The notes under the pieces: model-generated
What the model saw: only the letters and a program-made list of their open reading frames with translations
The model's database searches: none
What the model was told of the DNA's origin: nothing
Part shown: positions 10,095-20,589 of the stretch, piece by piece
Position numbering within the stretch: the stretch's first letter is position 1
How the letters are laid out: each line of letters opens with the position of its first letter
Origin: Microvelia longipes
Lineage: Eukaryota; Arthropoda; Insecta; Hemiptera; Veliidae
Assembly (NCBI GenBank): GCA_018340805.1
Contig: JACMZG010001913.1
Coordinates: 29,154,651 to 29,218,650, forward strand
Length of the DNA stretch: 64,000 nucleotides
Direction of reading: 5' to 3'
Position numbers and translations under genes: made by a program

Positions 10095-11255
10095 ATGGCG
10101 AGCATCCAGATGCTAGATAACGAAAAGAAACTTAGAACGGTTCAGAGGAGCTCATTCACACGCATATCAGGAAAAGTACGTAAGTACATCAATGATGCTC
10201 TCTCAGTAAATGAAATTCAAGGTTCGTTCAATTGCTTAAATGATCTCGTTATACATCTCAAAGCATCAGATCAGAGAATCATGTCTATTATGATCGAATT
10301 GAATTTAGATGAAAAAGATCTCGATGTAGAAATGATAAGTGTTGAAAAGTATAATGAAGAGTTTCAAACTTTAAAAGTGATGGTAGACAATTATAATACA
10401 CCGGTAAATAATACAGTCGCGACTCAACAAGTTCAGGAAATTTGTCATCGGAAAATTAAATTACCAGAGATAGAAATAAAGAAATTCGATGGACAAGTTA
10501 AGAATTGGTTTTACTTTTGGAATTGCTTTAAAAAGATCCACGAAGATCGCAGTATAACGCTAGGTGATAAATTCCAATACCTCTTACAATCTATGGAACG
10601 AGGAACTAGAGCGCGTACTATAGTCGAAAGTTATCCACCAACAGAAGAGAATTACCAGAGAGCCCTAGACAGCATCAAATCACGTTTTGGCAGAGAAGAA
10701 TTACAAATTGAAGTTTATATAAGAGAGTTACTCTCCATGATTTTAGGTAACATCAAAGAAAATTCTTTACCACTAAGTACACTTTATGACAAATTAGACT
10801 CGTACATCAGAGCACTAGAATCACTCGGAGTGACAACAGAAAAATGCGCTTGCATGTTGTTTCCTTTAGTAGAGTCAGCATTGCCATCTGACTTATTACG
10901 TGTGTGGCAGAGGAAACAAAGAGACACTGAAGTTGACGATACTAGTAACATTCAAATCTCATCAAATATTAGTACTTCCGCAGAAAGAAGATTGAAAAAA
11001 TTGATGAAATTTTTAGGCGGTGAAGTTGAGGACGAAGAAAGAGCTACTTTAGCTATGTCAGGATTTGGACTACAATCAATTACCAACTTGAACGATGTAC
11101 CAACAGCGTCTGAATTACTGTCAACTTCAAATAAAAAGTCAGGTAAAAAATATAACAACAATAAGCATAAAGAAGATCGTGAAAACACGTCAAAAGAAAA
11201 AGTTATTTTATCTTTTAGTTACTTGTATTTTTTGTTCCAAATCACATGCAAGTGA
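10095..11255 (+). CDS. gag: BEL/Pao Gag-like protein (N-terminal part of polyprotein)
   Basis: Open for 386 codons. Residues about 120-280 match the DUF1759 region of BEL/Pao Gag, with LPEIEIKKFDG, WFYFWNCFKKIH and YQRALDSIKSRFG. Most BEL elements encode Gag and Pol in one frame. Here the genuine frame leaves this ORF at an A-rich site (about 11190-11205), where zinc-knuckle sequence continues one base later in the overlapping frame, so the last ~20 residues are probably off-frame. The ATG lies one base after the LTR end; an in-frame TAG at 10080 prevents an upstream start. The usual leader is absent. The protein would form the nucleocapsid particle. Confidence 0.85.
   Translation: MASIQMLDNEKKLRTVQRSSFTRISGKVRKYINDALSVNEIQGSFNCLNDLVIHLKASDQRIMSIMIELNLDEKDLDVEMISVEKYNEEFQTLKVMVDNYNTPVNNTVATQQVQEICHRKIKLPEIEIKKFDGQVKNWFYFWNCFKKIHEDRSITLGDKFQYLLQSMERGTRARTIVESYPPTEENYQRALDSIKSRFGREELQIEVYIRELLSMILGNIKENSLPLSTLYDKLDSYIRALESLGVTTEKCACMLFPLVESALPSDLLRVWQRKQRDTEVDDTSNIQISSNISTSAERRLKKLMKFLGGEVEDEERATLAMSGFGLQSITNLNDVPTASELLSTSNKKSGKKYNNNKHKEDRENTSKEKVILSFSYLYFLFQITCK
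10096..10114 (+). other. possible primer binding site region and small hairpin
   Basis: TGGCGAGC directly after the LTR has the TGG start expected for a site complementary to a tRNA 3' end. Only the first 6-8 bases look tRNA-like. Bases 10101-10114 form a hairpin (AGCATC, CA, GATGCT). The start codon of gag overlaps this region. Confidence 0.35.
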
Positions 11256-13305
11256 AAAGTGCTCATCAGCTAAAGAACTCAGCTACGCAGAGAGGAAAGA
11301 AAAAGTCAACTCAACAAAACTTTGCTATTCATGCTTAAAACCACATTTTGCTAGGAGGTGCTTTAGCAAAGTAAGATGCTTATTATGTTCTAGGCGTCAT
11401 GTCTCTGTAATGTGTCAGAATCTGTCTGATAAAGATAGAAAATCACAGATTGATAGCGAAAATAATTTATACACTTCTGTAAAGGATAAATTCTTTTCGC
11501 AAACATTAGTGATTAAGTTAAAAGGGCAAAATCGAGATCTATGTGTTAGAGCCATCTTAGATTCGGGTTCACAACGGTCTTATATTACGAAATCTGTTGT
11601 AAAAAATTTAGGTTATAAGGCTCTAGGAGAAATAGAACTGACCCATTTGCTTTTCGGGGGTAAGTCAGAGTCTAAAAAACACAGATCATATAAAGTTACA
11701 GCTTGTAGTCAAAATAGCGAGTCACCATTATTTTCATTCATAGCGCTTGATCAATCAGTAATATGTACTCATATTAGACCGATATGCAAAGGACCTTGGT
11801 TAGAGGAGCTTGCAAGCAAAAATATTGTTTTGACAGATTTTAATGAAGGTCCGGTTGATGTATTAATAGGTGGAGATATTTTAGGCAAGTTATTTACGGG
11901 AAATAAATTAGATTTAAAATGCGGATTAGTTGCTATGGAAACGAAATTAGGTTGGACTCTATTAGGAAAAATTTCATCTTCAGAAATAGAATTTAAAAAG
12001 TTAGATACTACAACTATGTTTGTTAATGAGTTAGATATATCACAAATTTGGAGGTTAGATACTATCGGCATAACAGATCCTGCTGAACAATTGTCTAGGA
12101 AAGATACTGAAAAAGCTGTCAGGGAACATTTTTTACAAACTGTAAAAATACTTCCGAATGGAAGGTATGAAATTAGTTTACCATGGAAAGTTGGACATCC
12201 ACCTCTACCTACAAATTATGAGAAAGCTAAGAAAGTATTATTTTCAGTCAATGATAAACTTAAAAAAGAAAATTTAGTTGACAGTTATAGGGCAGTTTTA
12301 GATGATTGGTTAGAACAGGGTATTGTAGAACCTATTTCTGAGGAAGAGTTAGGAAAAGGTAAACACTATCTACCTCATAGACCAGTGATAAAAGAATCTT
12401 CTACAACAACTAAAATTAGACCGGTATTTAATGCGTCAGCAAAAAGTAGTAAGGGACCGGCCTTAAATTCTTGTTTTGAAAATGGAGAGAATTTGTTAGT
12501 AGAAATACCTGATATTTTACTACGATTTAGGTTAAACAAGTACGGAATAGTTGGGGATATCAAGCAAGCATTTCTTCAGATAAGTATTAGTGAAAAAGAT
12601 AGGGATTATTTACGATTTTTTTGGTTAGAAAATGACTCAATATTAGAATTTAGACATTGTCGAGTTGTGTTTGGAGTCATAAATAGTCCATACATGTTAG
12701 CAGTTGTTATTAGGCATCTTTTAGAACGAGAAGATATTAGGAGCAAATATTCAGGGCTAATATTAGATGCACTTAGAGATAACATGTACGTAGACAACTG
12801 TGTAGTGAGTGTTCATTCAGAAGTTGAAGTACACCAATTTATTAATGAGGCCACAAGTATAATGAGTGAAGGTCAGTTTTTACTTCGCGAATGGGAGTAT
12901 TCTGGAGAAGAAGGGATCACTAAGGTTTTAGGTTTAGATTGGGATAAAAAACGTGATTGTTTTAGTTTTAGGAAAGATATTAGCATCCCAGAAAATACAG
13001 AAATTACTAGAAGGGTTATTTTATCTGTAGCTAACAAAATATTTGATCCTATAGGTTTTACTAGTCCAGTTACACTTTGGCCAAAAATTTTATTGCAAAA
13101 AACGTGGAAAAATAAGTTAGGTTGGGATAAAGAAGTTGAAATAGATATTAAGGAATCTTTTCTAAAATGGTTACAAGAGATTCAATTCCTTAATGAAATA
13201 GAAATCAACAGATGTATTTTAGGTGACGTTAAGTCTAAGATTTCTATGCACGTTTTTGCGATGCTAGTCAAGCAGCGTATGCTACCGTTATTTTTCTTAG
13301 GGTAG
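11203..13305 (+). CDS. pol: BEL/Pao Pol: zinc knuckles, protease, RT, start of RNase H
   Basis: The open frame spans 11095-13305, with Pol-like sequence from about 11203. Numbered from 11095: zinc-knuckle cysteines at about 44-107 (CIFCSKSH, CYSCLKPHF, CLLCSRRHV); aspartic protease motif DSGSQRSY at 156-163; RT with VGDIKQAFLQ (about 486-495, first catalytic Asp) and MYVDN (564-568); then the A17-type linker with FDPIGFTSPVT. The second Asp of the usual YVDD box is Asn here. The frame breaks at 13253-13257 in a T run, where the next frame continues with RNase H sequence CDAS. An overlap with the gag frame suggests +1 shifting or a lesion. Reverse transcription of element RNA is the family role. 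Confidence 0.9.
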   Translation, partial: LFYLLVTCIFCSKSHASEKCSSAKELSYAERKEKVNSTKLCYSCLKPHFARRCFSKVRCLLCSRRHVSVMCQNLSDKDRKSQIDSENNLYTSVKDKFFSQTLVIKLKGQNRDLCVRAILDSGSQRSYITKSVVKNLGYKALGEIELTHLLFGGKSESKKHRSYKVTACSQNSESPLFSFIALDQSVICTHIRPICKGPWLEELASKNIVLTDFNEGPVDVLIGGDILGKLFTGNKLDLKCGLVAMETKLGWTLLGKISSSEIEFKKLDTTTMFVNELDISQIWRLDTIGITDPAEQLSRKDTEKAVREHFLQTVKILPNGRYEISLPWKVGHPPLPTNYEKAKKVLFSVNDKLKKENLVDSYRAVLDDWLEQGIVEPISEEELGKGKHYLPHRPVIKESSTTTKIRPVFNASAKSSKGPALNSCFENGENLLVEIPDILLRFRLNKYGIVGDIKQAFLQISISEKDRDYLRFFWLENDSILEFRHCRVVFGVINSPYMLAVVIRHLLEREDIRSKYSGLILDALRDNMYVDNCVVSVHSEVEVHQFINEATSIMSEGQFLLREWEYSGEEGITKVLGLDWDKKRDCFSFRKDISIPENTEITRRVILSVANKIFDPIGFTSPVTLWPKILLQKTWKNKLGWDKEVEIDIKESFLKWLQEIQFLNEIEINRCILGDVKSKISMHVFAMLVKQRMLPLFFLG

Positions 13306-13747
13306 AATCAGAGTTAGGAGTTAGGATAGAATTAGTAAGAGCTTGTAGTAGTCTCACCACTTAAGGTAGTGTCTATCCCAGACTTGAGTTATTAGCAGCA
13401 TTAATAGGGGCTAGATTACATAGGTCGATAAAGGATGCTTTAATGTGGAAAGTGAAATAGAAACTTACTTTTGGAGTGATTCAACCACTGTACTAGCATG
13501 GATCATGAGAGAGGAAAATTGGTCAGTATTTGTTTGGAATAGAGTCCTTGAGATTAGAAAATTAACTAGAGTAGATCAATGGAGATTTGTACCAGGGGTT
13601 TTAAATCCGGCTGATCTTGCATCTCGGGGTTGTACGGCCAAACATCTTAAAGAATCTAAATGGTGGGAGGGCCCTAATTGGCTAAAAGGGAACTCAAAAC
13701 ATGGCCAACTGTTAAAATTAATTTTAATGAATCTGAAATTGAAATAG
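13254..13747 (+). pseudogene. BEL/Pao RNase H domain, broken
   Basis: All three acidic signature regions can be found, but in two frames. Frame one (from 13254) has the CDAS motif and PRLELLAAL, interrupted by TAA at 13362-13364 and TAG at 13458. Frame two (13445-13747) has [13 protein letters not shown], then [14 protein letters not shown] and WWEGPNWL, the conserved region before integrase. A single-base deletion near 13438-13445 explains the frame change. The domain would remove the RNA strand during reverse transcription; this copy cannot encode it. Confidence 0.85.
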
Positions 13748-14037
13748 AGAAAAAGAAAGTGTGACGTCAACACTTCTTTTAAATTCAAAAGAAAATTTTG
13801 ATTGGTATCCTAAAAGTTGTTTTATAAATTTGATAAACTAGTAAAAATGATGGCCTGGATACTCAGATTTGTCAATAATTGCAAAATAAAAATTCAAAAA
13901 ATTTAAATCAGTTAAGTTTGGATGAAATTTTGAAAGCAGAACTAGTTATTATCAAACTTGTTCAATCTGAAACTTTAAATCACAGAGATAGAGACATAGC
14001 GTCACTGCCCACTTGTTGATAAAAATGGTTTGCTTAG
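13748..14037 (+). pseudogene. BEL/Pao RNase H-integrase linker, decayed
   Basis: Pieces of the linker can be read in different frames (ENFDWYPKSCF; SLDEILKAELVIIKLVQ; then a VDKNG-like stretch), with several stops. At least two further indels are needed to connect the flanking domains. No complete reading exists here. Confidence 0.6.
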
Positions 14038-15198
14038 GTCAGAACAAAATTATCACTAGGTGAGGATAGTTTAGATTTTAGACACCCGATTTTGTTGCCA
14101 AGTAAACATCCAGTGGTTCAGCTTATTATTAAAGACATGCATGTAAAAGCGCATCATGTTGGTGTCCAAGGGTTGATAAGTCTTGTTCGAGAGAAGTACT
14201 GGGTTATAAAAACGAGACAAACTGTTCGCAGTGTTGTATCAAAGTGTCTCAGGTGTCAACGATTCAACGCTCGAAATGTAGACCCAATCGCAGCTCCATT
14301 ACCACCAGACAGAATAAGAGATGCAGCAGTGTTTGAAGTAACAGGCATAGATTTTGCTGGTCCATTACACTTGAAGAATGAAGGAAAAGTGTGGATCTGT
14401 ATATTCACTTGCGCAGTAGTCAGAGCTGTCCACTTCGAACTTGTCAGGAGTTTATCAACGGAAAGCTTTATTCAAGCACTGCGTAGGTTTGTTGGTAGGA
14501 GAGGAAGACCTGCCACCATTTTCAGCGATAATGGTACTAATTTTGTGGGAGCTGAAAATGCGTTTGCCAAACTCGATTGGAACAAAATTAAGGATTACAG
14601 CACTGTAGAAAGAATCAAGTGGAAGTTCAATCCCCCTTCAAGTTGCTGGTGGGGAGGATGGTGGGAGCGAATCGTAAAAATGTTGAAGGAATTGCTACGA
14701 AAAACATTAGGAAAAGCGTCACTCAACCACGAAGAACTATCCACAGTGCTGATAGAGTGTGAAGGCGTCATCAACTCACGCCCCCTTACATATCAATCTG
14801 AAAACCCGACTGATCTCACTCCATTGACACCAGCCTATTTACTTCAAGGAGTGAGAGAAGTAGGTCTACCAGATTGTGATGCAATCGAGGAAAAGAGTTT
14901 AGGCAAACGAGCAGCCTACAGGCAGGAGTTACTGAAACAGCTGAAACAACGTTTTCGGTCAGAATACTTAGGGCAGTTAGCTGACAGAAAAAGTAAACGT
15001 CAGTCACCTAGACAAGTTCAAGTTGGGGATCTTGTTCTAGTTGATGACAGTTCTAAGCGGTTGGATTGGCCATTAGGTAGAATTGTTAACATCATGCCTG
15101 GACGTGACGGTGTTGTCCGACTCGTTCGAGTAAAATTGGCAAAAGGCGAACTCCTAAGACCAGTCCAACGTATTTATCCCTTAGAATTGTCAGACTGA
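14038..15198 (+). CDS. int: BEL/Pao integrase with C-terminal domain
   Basis: Open from 14038 without its own ATG, as expected for the end of a polyprotein. Numbered from TTG 14092: an HHCC zinc-binding N-terminus (H17, H21/H22, C52, C55), catalytic D87 (GIDFAG), D146 (FSDNGTNF) and E192 (WWERIVKMLK), so D-D spacing is 59 and D-E spacing 45. After about residue 205 comes INSRPLTY and the BEL-type C-terminal DUF5641-like domain with GDLVLVDD and WPLGRIVNIMPG. This is the best preserved part of the element. It would insert the cDNA into chromosomal DNA. Confidence 0.93.
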   Translation, partial: VRTKLSLGEDSLDFRHPILLPSKHPVVQLIIKDMHVKAHHVGVQGLISLVREKYWVIKTRQTVRSVVSKCLRCQRFNARNVDPIAAPLPPDRIRDAAVFEVTGIDFAGPLHLKNEGKVWICIFTCAVVRAVHFELVRSLSTESFIQALRRFVGRRGRPATIFSDNGTNFVGAENAFAKLDWNKIKDYSTVERIKWKFNPPSSCWWGGWWERIVKMLKELLRKTLGKASLNHEELSTVLIECEGVINSRPLTYQSENPTDLTPLTPAYLLQGVREVGLPDCDAIEEKSLGKRAAYRQELLKQLKQRFRSEYLGQLADRKSKRQSPRQVQVGDLVLVDDSSKRLDWPLGRIVNIMPGRDGVVRLVRVKLAKGELLRPVQRIYPLELSD

Positions 15199-15352
15199 TT
15201 TTATTATTTTTGTTGATTTTGTTTGTTTACTTTTTGTTTATTTTATTGTCTTGTTTACAATTTAATCAAATTAACTTAATTTATCTAAATTAATAAAATT
15301 TTTTTGGGAAATGTAAATTAGTAAATTAATCACAACTGCTAAGGATTAACTT

Positions 15353-15363
15353 AGGTGGGAGTA
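15353..15363 (+). other. polypurine tract
   Basis: AGGTGGGAGTA lies immediately upstream of the 3' LTR, in the position where plus-strand DNA synthesis is primed. Confidence 0.7.
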
Positions 15364-15809
<446 letters not shown>

Positions 15810-16245
15810 CGGGTATGGGGTACTTTAGAACTTTTCCTCATTACAAATCGTTAAATTTATACTGCAACACGTGTTCCAACTTGCAACTCATTCGCTTGTC
15901 CTTAGATAGTAAATAAATTCGTTTCATTCCCAGCGGTCACCTATCCAGGCACTGACCATGCTCGATGCTGCTTAACTATTATGATCCAATAAAATCATGG
16001 ATATACTTGTCATATCAAAACGAAACTTAGTGTACTAATTTAATACGTAAAGGAATATTCTTAAACCAAATTTCAACTCAATTTTACCATTTTTATTTTT
16101 TTTAAAAAAACGTACACAAGTCATTCCATAAAAATTGAACTAATTCTGATAATGAGATGAAACTTGGCATATATGTTATGCTTGTACATGGCTACATGCG
16201 TACAAAATCAAATCACATTTTATTTATAATTTTTTGAAATTTTCG
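15810..16245 (-). repeat. 5S-containing dispersed repeat, well preserved 5S part
   Basis: It begins CGGGTATGGGGTACTTTAG directly after the TA tract. The minus-strand 5S-like block spans 15930-15995 and reads, in pieces, AGTTAAGCAGCATCGAGC, GGTCAGTGCCTGGATAGG and TGACCGCTGGGAA. That matches 5S rRNA from about position 35 to 100. It continues with family sequence until it meets Penelope-like coding sequence at about 16246. Confidence 0.9.
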
Positions 16246-17006
16246 ATAAAATAGAAGTTAACAAAAGCCTGGACCTAACTGTAACCAGATTTAACGATAC
16301 TCTACAGTATAAGGTTTATTGTAAGCCTACTGCAACAGATGCAGTTATTAATGCCCGTTCATGTCACTCGTGGAGTTACAGAATGGCGGCTTTTAACTCA
16401 ATGGTTCATCGGCTTGTGTATTATCCTCTTGGTACGAAAGCGTACGATATCGAATTGTCAACTATTAAATACACAGCAAACAAAAATGGTTATGATGTCT
16501 CTATAATTGACAAACTAGTTAGTAGAAAAACTAAGCAAATGTTACTTCGAAATATGAGATTTAATCATGGAAGTCGTCCTATCCAAAATATTGTCTGGTG
16601 CTCGGTTCCTTATATAGGTGAAATTTCAAATAAATTAGCTAGTGTTCTACACAGGTATAATCATAGCACTCTATTTTTCAGTGTTTCTATTACCTTACGT
16701 AGTCATCTCTGGCCTGTTAAGAACCCGATTAAATTTGAGGCTAGCTGTGGGGCTTATGCAATGCGGTACGGTGCTTGTGACGCGCAATATGTTGGCCAAA
16801 CTGGTAAAAGTATCTTTACAAGGGCGGGCGAGCACGTCCGTGAATCTACGTTTAAGACCGAAAATAGTACTAATTTTTATCAACATATTCAGCGTATGGG
16901 GCATACAAATAGCGAGCACAAGGTTGGAATTCTTCATCGTATTACTAAAGGCGAAAAATGGACTCGCTTGAAAAATTTGAAATCGCGCGGAGTCAAAAGG
17001 CTTTAA
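16246..17006 (+). CDS. Penelope-like RT C-terminus plus GIY-YIG endonuclease (truncated)
   Basis: The frame is open from 16230; ATG 16383 is internal, since Penelope RT sequence is already readable before it (VYCKPTATDAVIN, then AAFNSMVHRLVYYPL). Numbered from 16383, the GIY-YIG domain runs from about residue 117: CGAYAMRYGACDAQYVGQTG (122-141), R148, E150-H151, and FYQHIQRMGH. In the family this nuclease nicks DNA to prime reverse transcription. The frame ends early: at an A5 run (about 16951-16955) the true continuation moves to the frame of 16958. Confidence 0.88.
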
Positions 17007-17185
17007 GTGATAATAACCTGAATGAGAGATGCACCTGCTCAGTTCCAATCAAAAAATTAAAACGTTCCGTCTTCCGTCTCCCCACTTCAAATAGCATCCG
17101 TCAGTCATGCATCCGTCACTCTGCATCTGGTCTCAAGTCTAGTAACAAGATTCAAGAGGAAAAATTAGCTTCTTCTAACCGGTAA
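16958..17185 (+). pseudogene. Penelope-like protein C-terminal tail, shifted frame
   Basis: It reads MDSLEKFEIARSQKALSDNN, which corresponds to the family's closing EEFEIYKA...LN region, so this is the continuation of the GIY-YIG protein after a one-base shift. A basic serine-rich tail follows to 17185. Confidence 0.75.
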
Positions 17186-17295
17186 TTTTTTTTACAGTTT
17201 TTAGTCTTTTGTTTATTTTTTTATTAGTTATATTTCATGTTTTGTTTTTTATTTTTTCGTGTTTTTTAATTTTATCGTCCTCTTGTTTGTAGGCA

Positions 17296-17322
17296 CTGAG
17301 GATGACCTGTATTAGGTTGAAA
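17296..17322 (+). ncRNA. hammerhead ribozyme-like motif downstream of the Penelope ORF
   Basis: CTGAGGA (17296-17302) fits the hammerhead CUGANGA core. Then GACCT-gtatt-AGGTT can form a 5-bp stem II, and GAAA is at 17319-17322. One extra U lies between core and stem. Stem III (ACC/GGT) would have no loop, and stem I is not evident. Penelope-like elements are known to carry hammerhead motifs. Activity is doubtful for this copy. Confidence 0.45.
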
Positions 17323-17420
17323 CCGGTTTTATCATCATTACATTGGTTGAAATTTATTTGTGGATAGACTTTTGTTTACATCCTTATGGTATAAAATCTA
17401 CTAGCGCTCATAATTTAAAT

Positions 17421-19630
17421 ATACATATCATCAGTTAGCCAAATACAAGAAAAACTAGTAGTTAAAGTCGATAAGATATCAGCAAAAGTATATATTTATT
17501 GCTAAGGTACTTAAAGTATATAATAATTTTGATAAAAAATTTCAAAAATATAAACTTATCATCGAAAAAATCAAATTAAAAATAAATTATCACTAATATA
17601 TTGCTTTTATTCAATTAAAAGATTTAAATTAATACAAACTAAGCTGCTAAATATTACTTCTGGCATTTTTAAGGCTTTCGTAAAAATAGAAACGTTCTTT
17701 TCATATTAATTGATTTCGACTATTGTAGTACTTTTTCATCCATCAGTAATAAAACCCTAGAAATTTGGTTACCAATAAGTGGAAAAGTACCGTGGTACCC
17801 TGTACACATTTTTTGGACTATTACCAGAAATGCGTTAAGCTCTTATCTTTTCCTAAGGTTACAGATAGCTTACAATTTGAATCCATTTAAAAAGTTTGTA
17901 AATTTGTTTACTTTTAATTCAAAATATGTTTAGAAAGGAGAAGTAGGCGCTACAAAAAGTTTTAAATAAAGTTTTGCTGAAATAAAGTTTTTTAATGGAA
18001 AAAACATTACGAGTTTATTTATTTTGACGAGTTCTAGTGAAATTTAACAGAGTAAGCTTTACTCAAATTCACTTGGCACTTTGAAAACTTTTAATGCTCT
18101 TGACAGAAGAAATTACCTTTTTTTTACTTTTTATATCTTTATTCTTAGGGAAATTGTAATAAACCTAAAAACCTCAAAAAAATAATAATTAGGAGCATTT
18201 AACCTCTTAACCAGTACAAGGTCACGTTTATTTTGCTTTGACCATTTTGTCCGTTATCATTTAGTTTTAAGGACTTTTTAACAAAAAAACGCATGTACGA
18301 GAACTGATAAGGGGACACATAAGGGATGTTAACTTTTCCTCTCAAAGGGAAACTTGCATTAACAGATACACATGTACCAAATGTTAACACAGTTAGATTA
18401 AATATCGATGTTTAATTTTTTAAACTTAATTTTAAAGATCAAGATTTGCTAAAACCTGATAAATGTCTTTAAAAAAATTAAACTAAAGCTGAAACAGAAT
18501 TGACATTTTGTTAGTCATATACGGTACAAAATGAGTGCTGAATTTCACAATAATCTAAACACTATTCCTTGTTTTTTTTTTAATTTTCTATATATTTGCT
18601 TGATAACGGGTCATTAATAAGGTTTAAAAAAAAACACGCACACTAACACACACACACACACAGATATTAACTATTCTCATGATCATCATCAGTTTTTATC
18701 TTTTTTAAATCAAAGTTTTTCACGAGCCTTTGAGGAGTGTGGGGCCTCTTTTTCATTAATAATAATAATATCTATATTTAACCATATAAATCTTGGCTAA
18801 GTTATAAGATTTATGCCTGAGCAGTACTAATTTTCTTAATATTTATAAAACACTAAATTTTTTTCTCTAACAAAATAACTAAATACTTCTAACACACTCA
18901 CACTCAGAGCTACGATAAAACAGACACACATTACCACACACCTACAGTCAGGAAACTAGGCAATAACCACTCGAAATGTCATAAAAACTTTTAAAACGGA
19001 TACCTCAGATGAAATCTCGATTTTTCAAATACAATAATTTTCCTAAATACCACAGTACACATGAGAAAAAGTAAAAACATAGTTTTGATAATAACAGATA
19101 TAAAGTTTTTTTATGTTTTCTTTAAATGTAAAATTTTCAGAAATATTTTGTATTTGTCTGAGAATGAAATAAAACTGGTCGTTATTATTATCAATTACTA
19201 GATCTTAACCCTACATTAAAAAAAGTATAATAACACAGCTCAAAAAGTATCAAGTATGACATTTTTTTAAAGTAACATATTACATAAAATTCAAAACTTT
19301 ATTTGTAAGATACTTTTGCATTAAAGTTATATCTATACATTTTTAACTAGTGTTGTAACTGTACCAAAAGAAAACTTTGTACTTAAAAAAAATGACTTAC
19401 AAAAACACATAACAATACATAAAACTATAACTAGGAAAAATTATTATTAATATAAATCATAAATTATAAAAATATTATGGCATTAGTACAAAAAAAATAT
19501 AGGCTAAACTGAGACGGTTAAGCTAAACGTAATGCAGTTAATTAATAACTTCATGAGTCAGCAGACTTGATACGCGAAAGAAAGGATATTATAGCATTGT
19601 TTTACTTTTCCCAAGAAAGACTTATTACCC
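17421..19630. other. intergenic, nothing recognised
   Basis: AT-rich, with no supported gene. A short (CA)n at 18638-18661 and a GTACCGTGGTACCCTGTAC word near 17787 (reminiscent of the 5S-family terminus) are the only structures seen. Confidence 0.5.
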
Positions 19631-20347
19631 AAAACATTCCATACTTCGAAAGTCGTAACACATATCAGCAAACAAATGCTAGAAATGCATTGCATAATGG
19701 TAGGGCGGGTTACTTGTGTATACCTACTAAACTAGGTATACTAAACTACTACTACTACTGCCTACTAAACTACTACTACCTACCTAAACTATTTTTGAGC
19801 TCAAAGAAATGTTACATTCTATAACAATTACATAATAAATTATACATTTGCTAATATGTACATCAAAATCTATGGATAATTTACTTGATACATCGTTCCA
19901 ATTAAATTTCTAATGGTAATGAGATTCAAACATCTAATAGTATCCTTTATCTAGCTTCGTGTCTTTTTTAATTCTTTTCATCTTTATTTTCTCACTAGAT
20001 AAAATATTCAAAAGATTTCAACCACACTACAGTTCACAAGCAGTTAACCCAAATTGTTTCTATTCCATTCTTTGGTCGTTTTCATTAATACCTAGCTAAG
20101 TTGTAAATAATCAATTAGACCCACTCTCTTTGTTTTGTAAAATTACCTGTATTAAGGAAAGAATTTGTTTTACTTAAAAAAGAAACCCTTTTTTATCCTA
20201 ATGGGCTATTTTACCTGTTGCCCCTATAAAAAATATTTAATAGCATCATTAAGTAAAAAAACACAAAAAAACATAAAATATCTTTTAACACCGGAAATCC
20301 TTACTTTCATAAATAATATTTTTTTCCGCAACCAGCTTATGATAAGA
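19631..20347 (+). repeat. 717-bp dispersed repeat, copy 2
   Basis: Direct, near-identical copy of 3246-3962. The flanks are unrelated on both sides, so the two copies are discrete units with sharp ends. Confidence 0.9.
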
Positions 20348-20589
20348 CATTTATTAACAGTTGATCAGGATTTTAAAAGTTTTTAAAATCTCATCACTAC
20401 AATGTTTGCTTCTCCGCGTCCCCTACCATTCATAGAAGACACATAAAAAAATATTGTGCACATCTTAACAATCCGAAAAAAGGATACAACTAAAATAATA
20501 CATGGTAAATTAGGTAACTCGGTAAATTCGGTTCTAACTTAATTCGGGATTCAGTGGATCCCATTGATTTAATACTGTAAAATTATAGA

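Larger units (their letters stand above)
16246..17420 (+). mobile_element. 5'-truncated Penelope-like element
   Basis: It contains the end of the reverse transcriptase, the GIY-YIG endonuclease and a 3' noncoding part ending near 17420. The 3' part is related to 54141-54260 (TTGTGGATAGACTT versus TTGTGGAGAGACTT, then a GGT and a CTACTAG block). A hammerhead-like motif lies at 17296-17322. The 5' end, with the RT palm, is missing; truncation fell next to or inside a 5S-type repeat. Confidence 0.85.

Noticed and set aside
11769..12071. Minus-strand ORFs inside the retrotransposon (also 10952, 12375, 12606, 13576, 14816)
   Set aside because: Shadows of the sense coding frames.
15930..15995. Genuine 5S rRNA gene
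   Set aside because: Only the central ~65 nt are recognisable; the 5' third and the 3' end of 5S are missing and the flanks are dispersed repeat.
16642..17048. ORFs in other frames over the Penelope-like domain
   Set aside because: Only the 16383 frame and its 16958 continuation show the RT and GIY-YIG motifs.
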